Source: Struthidea cinerea (Eukaryota; Chordata; Aves; Passeriformes; Corcoracidae). Taken from it: a stretch of DNA of 64,000 nt. Made by a program: the position numbers and the translations under genes. The notes beneath the pieces were generated by a model that was not told the origin of the DNA, searched no databases, and saw nothing but the letters and a program-made list of their open reading frames with translations. Each line of letters opens with the position of its first letter. Positions within the stretch are counted from its first letter, which is position 1. The DNA lies in the NCBI GenBank assembly GCA_013397865.1, contig VZTI01001766.1, forward strand, positions 387,965 to 451,964, given 5' to 3'. Positions 34,421 to 48,900 of the stretch are shown here, one piece after another.

Positions 34421-36461
34421 TCAAAGGAATTTGCTGCAGTGACCAAAGCAAACAGCCCCTGCTGTTACCACGCCGGACTGTGGCGTGTCATTCGCACTTT
34501 GTATCTGAGATGCTGTGTCTGGGTAGGTATCACTGTCCTTGTGAACCAGCTTTTAGTTCTGGAGCGTGGGTGAACACTTGTCATCATGCCAGGATGACAC
34601 AAAGTCTAGAAATTATGATGGCAATTCAGGTCATGGGATAAAGGGGGAAAAATGCTGTCTCAGAAGTGTCCCCGTCTGGTGTCACTGCTGGTGATTATTT
34701 AAGATGCAGGACATGACTGTGGCAAAGATCAAGGTCGTAGCTGATATGAATCATGCCTTGAAATAACACTTTCCTTCTTACATTGTGAAAATTACAGCAG
34801 TATGGGAAGTGAGAGAAAATGGGATTTCCCTGGAGGTTAAAGATTTTCCTTTAATCAGCTTTCATAATGTTAATTAAACGTTTGGAACAATGGCTGAGTC
34901 CTGGGATCCGCCCGCTCTTGCATAACTATCTCACAATGCCGATTTCACTTTCATGTTTATTTGCCAGCATGATTCCAAGTGGGAGCTGAGCAAGGTCTCC
35001 GCACCAAGGAGCTCCTTGGGGTTTGGGAAAACTCACCTCCCTCTCCCAGGGAGAGCAGACTCCAGCTCTCCCCTCCCGAGGAGGAGCAGCCTAGAGGGAT
35101 CAAAACACTTTGTCTGTCATCATCGCCCCATCTGCAAATGGGGCTAATAAAAACTTACTGGTATTTTGAGGCTGGTGCATATAAATATATACCCACCCAT
35201 ATGGAGAAAAGGGTGTGTTTATAGAGATCAGTACATGGATACATCTATTCCGGGTAGGTAAGATGGATTACAGTGCCACTTGTTCCCTGAATTTTTCACT
35301 CTTTCTGTAGCGTAGTTGCTATGTGCCCATGGGAGCCATCGTCCCTGGTCCTTTGAGCAGCGGGCTTAATATAACCTGGTCTCATATCACACACACACGG
35401 AGCTCTGGGGAAGAGAAAATTTGGGGCATGGTTCACAGGCAGGGCATGACACTGATCACCCCAGGGACCACACACCATGGGAATGGGAGCTGCGCCGGGC
35501 ACGTCTCCTGGGCCTCTTGGTGCTAGACTGGGACGTCTCTCCCGGTGGTCTGAGATGTGTTGGTGAGCCCCAGAGCTGGACTAGCGATGTCTCAGAGCAG
35601 CCACCAGCCACGCACATGCAGGGGGTGCGCACGCATCCAGAGCCACAGCCTGGCCACTTTGTTCTTCAAGTTAAAAAGGGCTTGCTTCAAAAATAAAGTA
35701 TTAAAATGTACAAATGTCGGACACTATCAGAAAAAGAAAAAAAAAGAACCTATTATATTTTAGGTCAAAGAGTTATCTAGCTCAAGATTTTTAAATATGT
35801 GCAAAATGCAGTTTGTGCAGAAGGGCCATTAATCAGCCTCTGGAAGAACTGCTTTTTCTGCCTTTTTTTAAGCTGCAAAGATGAGAACAAAAAGCGGGGA
35901 GTGCAGGGGCAGCTCCATTTTCCCATTGTACGGAGCAGGAGGGCACCTGCGGGGTACGGGTACGGAGACCGTGCGGGCTCCTGCTTCCCTGGCAACATGT
36001 TCCCATCTCTGCAAAAGCTGTTTAAATACGCGGAGCCACGCAAACTGCACGGCACTTTCCCTGTTGACACACGCCTTTTTCTGCTCGGAGGAGGTGCTCT
36101 GTAAACACCAGCGCTGGACGGTTTTTATGGGACTTACTCCTGATTCATTGGTTCTAAATTAGTAGCCCCAAGGCACATACCTTTCGTACAGGCAGGGAAG
36201 GGATTGCCTCTTCTCCCCACCTTGGGAAACTTTGACCTGCTGGGATCACAAACTGTAGGAAATCTCAGAGGCGAAGTCCCAGGTACTGCCAGCAGTAAAA
36301 CCTGGGAGTAAACAGATTAGATGTGTTTGAAAGGCATTTCAAGGGAGCTTGGGCTATCTGGCTCAGTTTCCCTATACCACAAGCAAGATTAATTTCAAGA
36401 CTGATTTTGATGGCGTGAAGGCTTCTTCCTTAATACAGGAATTGGCTGTGTAATTTCTATG

Positions 36462-36478
36462 TATATATATATATATTT
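36462..36478. repeat. Short TA microsatellite
   Basis: Alternating TA for about 15 bases, then TTTAT. Low-complexity. Confidence 0.8.
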
Positions 36479-39400
36479 ATCTTATTTTCCTCTTTGGCAG
36501 TGAGGAATTGAAATTTCTTCTCCACACCCCTTTGATTAGCACAGGAGTGGCAGGAGGGATTTTTCCTCTCTTAGTCATTCTGGGCAACCTTTGAGCCCAG
36601 GTTTTCCACCCTGTTCCCATTAGGAAGCCGCAGAGGCCACACGAGTGTGTTCCTGGCCAGCTGGGAGCCGTCAGCTGCCTTCAAAGCCCTGGCCAGCCCT
36701 CCTGTGATAAATCTGTGGCGAGGTGTGTAATGTACATGGTATCAGCCCTGTATCCCACACAGTTCCTGTCCCAATAGGGATGAAAGCTTTTTTAAAAACT
36801 GGAGCACAAAAGGGGAAAATCTATTTCTCGAACTTTTAAGTCAGTTTATGGAGCAATCAGGAGTATTAGGGTTGGGTCTTACTCGGCTTTATCCGAGGGC
36901 TGCTGGCTGTAGGTTTTACCAGCCTCTCACAGGAGTGAGGTGACAAAGCCCTAAAAGCTGAGCTGGTCCCTCTCAAATCCTCCCTTGCAGACGGCAAAGT
37001 ACATTGTTGATTTACACAAAAAAAGAAATGCAGAATCCTCTCTGCACATTATGGGCTGAGACAAATGAAGATTTTGTTGTCAGTCTGGCTTGGGCATCAC
37101 CTTTCCAATTCCCTGTTGTTTGGTCTCTCAGTGATTCATCTCTCCGTTTCACTTCTCTTTTGTTTGTTCCATAATTGCTGGCTTAACCTGGAGGCATGAG
37201 GCTTCCTTGTGGAAACATCAGCGGGCTGTCAGTCAGCCACGGAGAGGTGGTACAGCTGGTACAGTCCTTCCTCCCTCTCAGGAGTGAGTGAATCATCCCT
37301 TGAATATGCAATATCATCCAGGACAGGAGCCAGGATTCTCAACAGGCACACGAATTCCAGCATCTCTGGAAACATTATTTCCACATTTTGGGCAGACTAA
37401 GAGACAGTAAGTAAATAAGCAAGCTGTGGCATTTGCAATCTCTGTAGTTTTATTTAAAGTGACTGCCTGTGCTCGAAATGCTTGTGTGGGTATTAAAAAC
37501 ACAAAGAGAAAAGCGTGTATCCTTGATCTGATACTGCCCAAGGCAGCTTCAGGCTATGGCCCATTTAATGCCATTGAGCAGTCCATTGAACAGTTAAGAA
37601 CCCACCAGAAACAGTAACTGCCTGCTTTCCTCACATGAACCAACACATCCCAAACCCTCTCTGTTGCTGGCCTCCCGAATTCTCCTTTGGAGCTGTGTCC
37701 CTGCTGGCTCTTGGTCCTGCGGGGAGTTGTTTCCCCCTGCCCACGCACAGGAGCAGCGAAAGGCGCACGGGCGCCTTCCCTCAGCTGGGATCTTGCTCAA
37801 AAGTGTCTCCCCTCCAAGGAAAAGACCCATTTCCCATGGTTTCCTGGGCTGTAGGTGGGATGTGGCCAGAGAATCGGGGAATGTTCACTGCATCAGCAGC
37901 AGTCCATGACACAGCATTTCACAGCAGCGGCTGGCTCTCCTGAGCTCTCGTGTGCTGTGTTAATGGATCCAATAAAACTGCACCTGAGCGAACACACAGC
38001 GAGGTTTCACTGCTGAATGTGTGAGAGACGCAGTGGGAAAAGAACACTGCTCTGATTGAGCTGGGAAGCACTGGGCAGGAGGGCTGTGATACGGTTTTCT
38101 CTACTCTTATTAATACCAAGAGCCAAGACTTTTTCTGCTTTGCTTTTGTGCCGAGGTTATAGCTTCGTGTTAACCTTCATCAGTCCTTCTGATGGTAACA
38201 GTGAAAGTGAAATACCATTAAAATTATCTTCCTATATATTTAAACCACTCTGGCATTTTTCCAGGCAGTGTTTGTGCCCCTGTTTATGCTGCAGACCCTG
38301 GTGACCCTGGAATACTTTTATTTACGACAGCATAAGCATCATTTCCATGGCAACATGCTTTTCAAGCTGCAGATTGAGGATTGCAATTTCCTGAGCAACA
38401 GAAGAAGCAATGGTGGATTTTTTTTTCTCCTAATCATCTAGTAGCAACTTTCATGTGCAAAGTGACCAGCCACGACAAATCAGTTAAGAGCTACATTATC
38501 ATCAAGGCAATTTGAAAGCTCAGCATGGTTAGCCTAAAAATAAAAGAGAGTTAGATCCAGTTGTTCAATGGAAATGGAGATCGTGCGATGATATCCTCAC
38601 TGCTGCTCTGGTAAATTGGCTTCGAGGTGCTCTGCACTGCTGCCTGATGAGGAGCAGAGCAGTTCCCTTCACTGCAGTGACGCATCAGTTACAGGAAGAC
38701 GAGGACACAGTTATAATCCTATATGGCTTCAGACAGTGCTTTCCCATATTGGAGATGACAGAGCCTGTTTGAAAACAGCCCAAGCCATCAGCCAAGGGAT
38801 GTTATTAACAGGGATGTTGGTTAGCAGCTCATGTGAAACTGCGCTTGGTGCTCTCTGCCTTCAGAGAGCGCCGGGTTGCTGCTGCTCCCCGGGATGGAGC
38901 AGCCTCCTCTGCACACGGAGGTGCCAGCCCTGGGGACGGAAACGCAGAACGGACAGGGGGAAACATCGCTCAGCAGTGCCGCAGCACTGCTTCCCTCCCC
39001 AAAATAACTCTTCAACAGTGGTTAAGTGCTGTCACTCCACTAATAGGATCACTGAGGGGAAGGAAGATGCAGTGATGTGCCCGAGGTTTCCCCGGCTGAA
39101 AGTCAGAGGTGCTCCCTGGAGCCCAGGACACCATCCTGTCTACCAGGGGCCATGACCCATCTATCAGAGTAGGGTGTTTGAAGGCTGGAGCTGTCCCCTG
39201 CTCAGCCAGCTTGGTGCCCAGCACTGCTGGGACCGTCACGGCTCGCTGGAGAACAGCACTTTTCACAGCTGCTCTTCTCACCATCTCTCACTGACAGAAA
39301 ATTTGCACTAAAAGTACTGCCTTAAGGAATTCAGAAAAAGGTGAGGATGTTCTTCCCTGTTAGATTGCCCTTGAGAGCAAAGAAATCTCACTTCCTGTCC

Positions 39401-39884
39401 AGGCAGGATTTGATGCTGACCACGCCAGGTCCAGGAAACTGTTATGTACCTTATCAGAGACAAATTTCTAAGTCATAGTAGAAATAATCTCAGAGAAAAT
39501 AAGTGTTGTTGCTGGGTTTTTCCCCCTCCTAGAATTATTTGGGGTGACAGGTAAATAAATATTAAATCACATTCTGTAATGGTAAAAGTACACTCTACTT
39601 GATAAAAACCACATTCACACTGGTTTGCTTTGGGCCTCCAACAGTTTTGGGGCAAAACTTCCACTGTTTTGAAAGCCTTAGGACAGCAGAGGTGCCTCCA
39701 GGCTGAGGGGACCCCCATGTCTTGTGGGGTACAGCTGGCCATAACTCTCCTGGTGGAGGCTGAGGGGATGCTGCGTTCAAACACCAGCTTTTCCGTGGCA
39801 GGGCCTGGTGAAGTGTTCTGGGGTGTTGGCTAATGGACCAAGCACGCTGCAGAGCTCAATGTCAAAGGCTTCCAGGACATCAGG

Positions 39885-39958
39885 AGCTGCAAGGAGCCCT
39901 GGACTAGGTGGCATTTAAAGGTTCCTTTTGACCCGAACCGTTCTGTGGTTCTATGACT
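39885..39958 (+). mobile_element. CR1 LINE 3' end fragment
   Basis: GGACTAGGTGGCATTTAAAG, GTTCCTTTTGACCCGAACCG and TTCTGTGGTTCTATGA follow the 3' untranslated end of avian CR1 elements, which finish in repeated ATTCTATG-like units. 5'-truncated and diverged; no reverse transcriptase frame is present. Confidence 0.75.
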
Positions 39959-42900
39959 AAAGCCACTGCATACTGATGTACAACGCCAGCCAGAGCATCC
40001 CAGCACCCTCCTCCCTTTGAAGTCTGTTGTCAGACTTGATTTGGAGTCCAGGCACCTGGGACAGGAGCTCAGGCAGCCACTAAGCACGTTCTGCCCCAGG
40101 GAGAGCGCTTACCCTCACACCGGCTGGCGATGGGAGAGCAGGAAGGGTTTTCAGCCTGCTCTCATGGTTTAGACTTGAACTTGGAACTGTTTGTTTTTGC
40201 TACGCCACCCCTTCCGCCCTAGTTAATAGTCAACTTTGAAACCCAGCTTTATGCCCCGTGTTTGATTTACATTTCAAATGCAGGGCCAGCAGGGCAGGCT
40301 GTCTAAATCAGTTGTCAGCACAAGGGAAGGAGGGGACACAGTGGGAGGAAAAAGTGAGACGCGGCTACGGCCCAGTATAAACGTTCAGGCAGCTGGGCAA
40401 AGCTGTCGCTGGGAGAGTCCCCAGCAAGCGACAAATGCTCACCTTGCTCAAAGGTTGGGGTCTAACCCAGGCACCACACAGGGACCAGCTTCTCTCCTTT
40501 GATTTACGCTCCGTTCCTCCAGCTCTACAGCCCTGCATCCTGTTTTCCTTCTCCTCTGCAGCTGTACGTGGAGGTGAGGGCTCAAAAAGACCCAGCGAGA
40601 GAAGTTTCTTTTGAAACCAAAAATAGCCTGTCATGATTTTACTATTTTTTTCCTTTTTTTTCTTTTTTTTGGTCAGCATGTCGCAATCTGAAACTTGTCA
40701 CTGAACTGGCACACAGGAAAAGCCTCTCTAATCGCCGGTTGGAGGGCACAGGGCAGAGCGAGTTCATCGGCCACTCTCGAAAACCGCCTGGCTGGAAATA
40801 TCATTTTCAGCTGCTCTTTGATGAGGTAACATCAAGGAGCAGAGCGACTGCACACACCACCCGGGCCACTGCCAAGTGGTTTGCAGGGCCGGTCAATGCC
40901 GCATTGAGGAGAGGGGAAACATTTGCAGAATCGGTCAGAAATGAATTCGATGTGTTTTAAAGTGATTCCTGTGCAGACTGTTTACTTGGAATGGCACAAA
41001 TATGATCAGCCTGTCCTCAGAGGCCTTCTCAGGCTTGACCTGATGGATGTGGTGATGCCTAATCCTGCCCTCATGCTGCTGCCTGGAGTTGCGCTGTGCG
41101 TGTCTCAACAGCTCATCAGCACAGTCCTGCTGGCTGCCACACACTGCCCTGATGCGTTTGTACAGCAGGACAAACTCTTCCTTTCATCTTTTTAAATTAA
41201 ACACAAGATCCTTGGGCTGCAGAAGGAACAGCCAGCCCCTTGTGGAGACGGCAGGTGGAGGAGCCAGTGTGGAGGCACAGCCCAGCACCATCAGAGGCTG
41301 GTGAGAGCATCGTGCCTCTCCAGTGAGCCCACATTCGCCCCAGCTTCCCAAGATTTTCCTGGAAATAGCTACCTCTGTTTCTTGCAAGCATGTTAAAAAC
41401 TACCTGCCAGGTTCAGCTGATGTAAATCCCCACAAATTTGTTCACCAGCCTTATTCCCAGAGACCTGCTGCTTAATGCTCTGTTTCTTCATAGCTGGAAT
41501 TTCTCTCAGTTTATTTTAATGTGGTACCTTGCTCTCAGCTTCACCACACACATCCTCTGTATTGCCAAAAAGGCACTGATGAACATGAGCTGTGTTACCA
41601 GAAATCACATCCCTGTTCCTGTTCCTTGGCTCATTTCTCCCTCATTTCCCTTTGCCTTCCTATTTTAAGACTGCATGCATGACATACCTGTCAGCTAGAT
41701 CCACTCAAATATTTATTCAGTAACTTAATCAGTGAATTTTATGGTACATTGCTAACTACATTGATGATTTTCTCCTCACTCACGTCGCTTGGGTTGCGGT
41801 GTGTTAGGGAGCTGGAAGGCTGCAGGTTCACAGGGATGTATGAAGTCAGAGAAGTTTACAAACCATAAAAAATTTCTCCTTTTTCCTCACAGCCCTGACG
41901 CCTGTGAGGATCCCCGGCTGTGCGCTGTGCTTGAGGGGAAGGGGAAAGCTCTGGAGCCTTGCTGGGACTTGAGCATCAACGTGACCCCACATGAGCCTCA
42001 GCTGGGGCCAACTGCCGGCACATGCCGAGGGAAAAGCAAACAGAAAAGGGGCAGAGTCCACTGAGACTGGGAGTGAGGGATTTTACCTTTAAATTTCAGA
42101 GCACACCCCCTTTTTTCACTGCCTCCTAACCCCCACTCATTCAGGAGACAGAAACTAGTCTTTCATAGGGAACTATTCCCCCCCAAAGGAAGCTCTTAAG
42201 CCAATCCCAGGTCCCAGGCTAGACCAGCTTTAGGAGATACACCAAAGCTGCAGGCTGTGCTTTTGAAGCCTACCTTGACCCCAGGCTGGAGCTGCCCAGA
42301 GCCAGGCACCATGGCTGAGCACCCCACAGCCACCCTGCTCAGTGCCCCAGGGCTGGTTAACCCTGGGCTCTGGTAGCTTGGCCAGTCAGCCCTTTCCTCA
42401 CCTCAAAACGGGGCCTCAAAGACAGGGAGGAGTGAGGAGCAGCAGCACCCTTTTATAGTGTGAGTAATGGCTCAGCAGTATGTTCCCCCGGGGCAAGGTA
42501 TGCTCCACACACCGTGATTTCAAAAGAAGTTTGGGGAAAAAAAAAGCCAAGAAGGAATGAGGAACTAACTCAACACACCCTGTAGGTAGGTGCTGGCTTC
42601 CTGGGGGAGAATTGGAGTACAAGCTTCCAAGCTGTGCTTAACGTGTTATAAACAGCTTTTCCTTTTCCTTTTGCCCCTTCCCCAGCCTGAGCCCCTGTTT
42701 TTTCACAGGATAATGCTCTACCTTGACAGGATGAGAGAGATGTTGTATATGTGTAGATAGAGATACTTTATCACCCATTTCCATTAATAGCTATTAAGAA
42801 TAGGGATAGAAATGGTAATCTCCCTCTGTTGCATCCTGTGCCCAGTCTCCAGGAATCCTGTTACTTAATGTTTGAAACATCCTTTGGAGGACGGGTGGAT

Positions 42901-45900
42901 GTAGTCGCCCCCCACTCATTCCTGGCTCTGGAAGCAGCAGGAGCACACCCGGAGCTCTGCTCACCACAAGCGCTGGATTTGGCTGCAGAGGTTCAGGCAT
43001 TTGCTGAAGGGCTTTGCTGGGCTGGTGTGCTTGATGTCTTGCAGCGGGAGATTAAGGATTTTACCATGTTCCCAGGAAAGTCCAGTGCAGAGTTTCATTG
43101 ATTCGTGTGGAAGAGAAGCTGGCCCTCACGGTTTGCACAGCTGGGAAAGAAGGTCCCAGTGTCCTGTCCTTTCCTCTAGCCATTAGGCTCAACTTCTTGG
43201 AGCAATATGGGACATGGGGGAATTTACACTCTCCTACAACCGTGAGGGTCACTCCAAAAAGAAGCGATATTCTTATATAATAACAAACATAAACCTATAA
43301 TAATTACATAATAATGTATGTTATCAGTGCATCACAGTAAATGCCAGGCTGGACACACTGCCTTTCAGAACACCCTGGCAGTTTTACTGAAACAGCAGAT
43401 AAGTGGAGATTGATACAACCTTGTCAGAAGCGTGGATATTTTTTTCCCCCTGTAATACCTGCACTTAGCTGAAATTCCACAAGGGATTGCATTTCACTTG
43501 GGTGTACCTCCTACAGCAGTGGCATGAGGCCTATCAGTAAATAACTTCAAACTCACTGAAATTCAAAGCGTTTTCAGTACATCAGTGACCTCAAACAGTT
43601 CTGGTTAATTGCTGAAGTGACACTGCCTTCACCTCTCAAACAGCATTAGCTGATTTTAGCCAGAATACGAAGATCAGAAGATGAAAAATTTTAGGCTGGA
43701 ACATCTCTTCTTAAGACTCTTGTAGATGCAGTCAGACTAGGTAGCTCAGCATGCCCTGGTTCTCTCAAAACTCTTTGATAAAATTATAATAATAATTGTA
43801 GTATATTAGTTAATCCTCAGGGATAGCTCCATTTTCCATGCATGTAACCTTTACTGCTTTGGGATGCAAGCTATTTGTCTTGGCAGCCTGAAGCAGCCCA
43901 TAACTCCACCATGATAACCATTTTCAGTTTGGCCTGTAGATGTTTTTTCTTTTTTTTTTTCTTTTTCAAATCCATCTGTCCTGAGCAGTCAAATTCCTGA
44001 TTTTATCTCGAACCACCCACCCTCTTCACTTACAAAGGAGACCTTGGAACAAACCCTCATCCTCTTCCCTTGCTTTTTGGTTTTCCCTTGCCTCATTCTC
44101 AAAGAGATTCGTGTTTCTGTTTCACCGTGTCTTGTTTAAATACTTCTGTCCCTGGAACTTCTGTACTCTGAGGTTCTGTATTTATTACCTCGCAATAACA
44201 GCAAAAACAGCCAAAACACTTCTGTTGAATTTACAAGTTTTAAGAACAAGAAAAACAACCCAGAAATCATTTTCCTGCCTTAACAAAGCTGTTGATGATG
44301 GGTGCATGCATGAGAAAAGAAACCAGCTCTTCCCCCATCCTCTTCTATTTTTTTCAGAGGAAAAAACAGCAAAAACATCTCTGCTAGAAAAATCATTCAG
44401 TCTCGTTGGCAGTGGTTTGCCATTCAGCAGGTTCATTCAGGCTGTTTTCATGGGTGATTCTTTTTTCAGATGTCCAGCATCCAAATATAGCAGATGTGGA
44501 CGTTTTCTGTCTTTGAAAAGGGAAAAATAGTCATTTTGGTGAAGACAGTGGGACTGATGCAAAACGCAGAGTGAGACCCGGTGCCTGGTGAGAGCCCTCA
44601 GCTGATTTTCATCTTCACATTGTCATGGGGGCAGCAGTGGGGAGTCTGTAACTAATTCAGAGCAGAGCATGGGGCTATTCCATGTTCAAGGTCAGCCCAG
44701 AATCTGCATGGGGTAGGAGGGACACGGATCTGCCTTTGCCCTGTTCTTTCAGAGTGTGTCCCCCGTGAGTTGCACAGCCTTTGCACCGCGTGCTCTCACC
44801 AGCTGCCCAAGTGCAGTTAGACCTGAGCAAACACAGCGATGGGGGAAAGAGTTATGCTGAGGGATTGTCTTAGGAGTGCTGTGAAAGTGGCAGCAATTTG
44901 AGAGACGCTGGAAAAAACGCCCCTGGTGAAACATGTGCTTCCTCACCAGTATTTTAGGCGTAGGCACAAAATGATGTTGAGTGTTTCTTGCTTCCCACAA
45001 AGTGCAAAGCTGCTCCTTTAGGTTCATCCCAAATCCTCTGAGTGACTAATTCCCTCTCAGAGTTAGCAGGGAGAGACACGCTGGTCTGTTATGCAGACTT
45101 AGCGGGGATTATTTGGTTTATCACCATCAGCTTTCCTACACTCCGGAGCCACTCTTATTCCCAGCCAGATGTTCAGAGGTGGGCCCAGCATCTGGGCGGT
45201 GCCTCACCAGACCCTCTGGGTCCTCACTGACAAATACCTGCAAAAATGCTTTTAATCTCTTTGGTTTGGCTTGTCACAAGGCCACAGGGAACGGCCTCAC
45301 AGGCTGGATTCAGTCACTTGGGCTCCCACTTGGCCATCCCTGGTGGGCAGTTGGACTTTTTTGGGTTTTGAACCTCTGCCTCCTTGAAGGACTCATGTAA
45401 TCACCCATTTTGCTAACAATCAAGATTGTTCAGCAAACTCTGCTGCCCCTTGGGAACCAATGCATAGATATTCTTCAGTAACATTCAGGGTTTTACCTCT
45501 GATTTGTAACAGAGCAACATTAAAATAATTAATATTAATGTATTGTATTAGTAGAGGTCATATTTTATTATCTCAAGATATGAATATTAATGAGTTAATG
45601 TTAAATTTTAGCTAATTAACATCAAGTTTCTTTGGCTATGGGCTTTGCTCCATTGACCACTGTACAGCTTCTGGAAGTTAGGTGTGATAAAGACTTGGGA
45701 GATCAATACTTCTTTAAATGTTTTTTACTGCAATTACTATTGTTTTCAATGTCCCAGTCTGAAGACTATTGGACTGATCTCTCCTGGCAGAACTGGAGTG
45801 TGTCCTGTGTCACTTGAAGGAAGGTTACTGGGTGAGTACAACACGCCGCATGTATTTAAATCTGTCATTTCCTTTCCCCCTGGTTACTCTTAATTCAACA

Positions 45901-48900
45901 CCATAAAGGCTTTGCCTCCTTGATGATGTCAAGAAAAAGTCTTTGTTTAAGCCTGCTCTGCCAACCCAGTGACATAACCCAAGCTGCCAGATGCCTCTTT
46001 CCTCACACACAGGTGTCATTCCTCTGGATCTTTCCAGTTCTACTGCTGAAGCGTATCCCATTTATTCTGGTTATCTAGAAATCCTCACTTCCCCTCCAGC
46101 CCAGTCCACCTTTCATCCCGACCATCTGGAAGACTGCTGTTAGGCAATGCTCTCTTGGTCTAATTTGCAAGAAATAATTGATTTATTACTGCTACATACC
46201 TTCCCTGATTTTCCTGGATATGGCAGAAATAACAGGCTGTCCTGGTCTTAAAGAACTTCATATAAATTGCATTCACACACAACATATCTCTGCGATAAGG
46301 GGACCTGAGCTCAAAGGAAGCCGCACCATATCTCAACTCTCTGGAGTTTTGAGAGGTTTATTTTAATAATATCCTGACTTTAGCATATACAATCCGTGGT
46401 ATTTGCCAGGCTTAAAACAACAGCCACAGGAGGATCCTGTCGTACGTTTTGCAACCGGTTCTCACATCAGCAGAGTGCTGATCCTGCATGGAATTCATTC
46501 CACATTTTATTCATTATCTGAATGAGTTATCAAGACAGCTCTCTGCCTGGCTGGAGGTACCAACATAGTGCAGACAGATTTTTTCCCACAGAACTCTCCG
46601 TAGTGATACTGTCAGCATGGCTATATTTAATGGGCTCTACCCATGCAGTCAATCTCTCAGTGCAGAAGAAATAGTTTACAATCTCTGAAACCCTACACTC
46701 CTCTCGGCCACGGAGCAGGAAAAAGTAACATCTACCATCATTCCTTTTGCATGTCGCTGGATCCAGGGGGAAGGGAAGGCTAATAAGACAATGAGGATAT
46801 TGAAAACAATATTTTGAGAGGCAGAGCGAGATGAAAAAAAAAAAAAAGAGAATCAGTAGTCAGCATCTGCAAGCAATCTTTAACCACAGCTAAGACTGCC
46901 TTTAAATTCACATATGTCATGCCCTTCTTACCTTTGCTTTAGGCTTAGTTTAGAAATAACCTGTGATTTTCTTTATATCATTGCTATTGCTGAGTGGAGA
47001 GTTAGGACAAAGGCTGTTGCATGCAGAGAGGTTTCCCCCAAGTTAAATGGCACTAGACAGAAAATAACTGACATTTTGGGAAGATAGCACAGGGCAGCAT
47101 TATGTGCTTTGGGGTGCTGTGCTGTGGCCCTGCAGAAAGCCTGATGGAGCTGCCACACGCATTCAGGTAAAGGTCATTTGTGCAAAAGCGATTTCCGTGA
47201 AATAAAATTGCCTGTTTGACAATTTTAAAAAGAGGTCTGGTCCATGAATATGGCAGAGAAATGTCACTACGTGCTGGTCAGGGGGCTGGGGTGAGTGGCA
47301 GGGTAATGGTGTGACCTTCCCTTCACACGTGAAATAAATCTGCTGGGGTGTGGAAGAGGGGTTGGTGAGTGATGTCTGTGAAACCCTGGGCCAGGGAGTG
47401 GGAAGGCTCCATGCTACACATGGCATGAGCACCGTGGAGGGAGAGCAGTCATTTTAGTGAGGTTTGGCAGGATTTACCTTCAGAACAATGACGCTGATGA
47501 GAAATAAATGACCAGATGAGGCAACACAGCTGGATGGCAATGACAAGAGGGATGGAGAGCCCTTTACCTGGGAATGAGCAGCGGCACAGCCGTGTTGGGC
47601 AGCTCATCATGACTGAAAATGCAACTCAGCCGTGGCAGGGAGAAGGCAAGGAGCTTGTATGAGACATCTTCTATCTCTGCGAGTCCAAAACCTGATTTCC
47701 AGGGTCTTATTCTTAGAAGTGCTACTAAGCTGGGAAGTGTGGAGGTCTTGAAATACAGACATGTAAAGGCTACCTTATAGCTCAAAGCTGTAGGATTGAT
47801 GTTCGTAACTATTTACCATGCTGTATGTGGTATGTGGGTAGATCCCTGTTTTAAAGTCATAAACCACAGCAATTTTAATTGTCCGGGTCAAGATTTGCTC
47901 TTCTACAAGGCATAGGTATAAAGTTGACTGCTCTTATGACACAGTTTAATTCTTAACTCTTCAGTCAGACAGGAAAAGATCCAGAGTCTTCTTGCCCACT
48001 ATGTCCTCCTCCTCCCCCCTTTATGAAAAAAATACCAAATGTGCAAGTTATAAATAACACAAGTTATCTAACATTTCACCATATAAGGAATGAGCAGAAG
48101 TGGAAATGTTGATTTCTTTTTTGCCTTTAGCATTCAAATGAAATGGACAACGCAGCAAACTGAATATTCCCAGCGAAAAAGGTTTGTGGGTAGTTCTGGT
48201 GTCCTGCTCCGAGCTTTGTTGGCCCCTTTGCTGGCGATTCAACAGCCAGGAACCAGAAGTTTGGCGTTGTATTCCTGAAGCACTATGGTCTCTGGCCAGT
48301 TTGAAAGGAAGGGACGCGGGGCTCCCCTGCTCTTGCGTTACATCCCGTGTGGGGGTAGGGAGCACACAGGACAGGACCATTTGTAAAAGCTCATGGGACA
48401 TGTATGTACTCGCCAGAGACTGTCATGAGCTCAGCAACACCACCTTCACTGCTGTCTCTAGCCAGAGAAGGGGTATTCTGAGGGCAAGTACAGGCAGTTA
48501 GATCTGTTGTCGTATGGATTAATCTTGGGGTAAGGTTTGAAGCTAATCTGGAGCTGAAATTGGAGTCCGAAGTAACTGGTTGGTTGACACCATTTTTTCC
48601 CTTATTCAATAATAGGTGTCTTTCCAGACCCCTTTCTCCTCATGAGCAGGAGCTGATCTGGTTCTGGGAAGCAGATTCCTTTCCTCTGTGCTTCTCCTCT
48701 GGAGCCTGAGCTGGCCTCCAGTTAATTCATATAGAATTGAAAAAGGGACGAAGATATGAAGCTGTTCTGAGCCTCTCTCTCTCTCTCATACAGGGAGATA
48801 TCAGCTACTGAAAAGCAGTTTTGTATCCCCTGGTAACACCAGGCTCAAGGAACATTTCGCAAATAAGGAATCTGGCTACATGGTTATTAACAGCCCAGTG

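Larger units (their letters stand above)
25100..39884. other. Intergenic sequence with few repeats
   Basis: Mostly unique sequence. Contents noted separately: a palindromic relic (27310-27385), an exon-like segment (31220-31285), a purine-rich tract (32940-33130), a MIR-like relic (34312-34420), a short TA repeat (36462-36478) and a possible conserved element (38130-38560). Frames such as 29209-29589, 25201-25614 and 38616-39155 on the + strand have no family resemblance I can recognise. Confidence 0.7.

Noticed and set aside
38616..39155. 179-residue open frame on the + strand
   Set aside because: Low-complexity Ser/Cys-rich sequence with no family resemblance; competing frames are open on both strands in the same GC-richer patch.
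44111..44530. 139-residue open frame on the + strand
   Set aside because: No domain or signal recognised and no splice support; AT-rich codon content is the same as the surrounding DNA.
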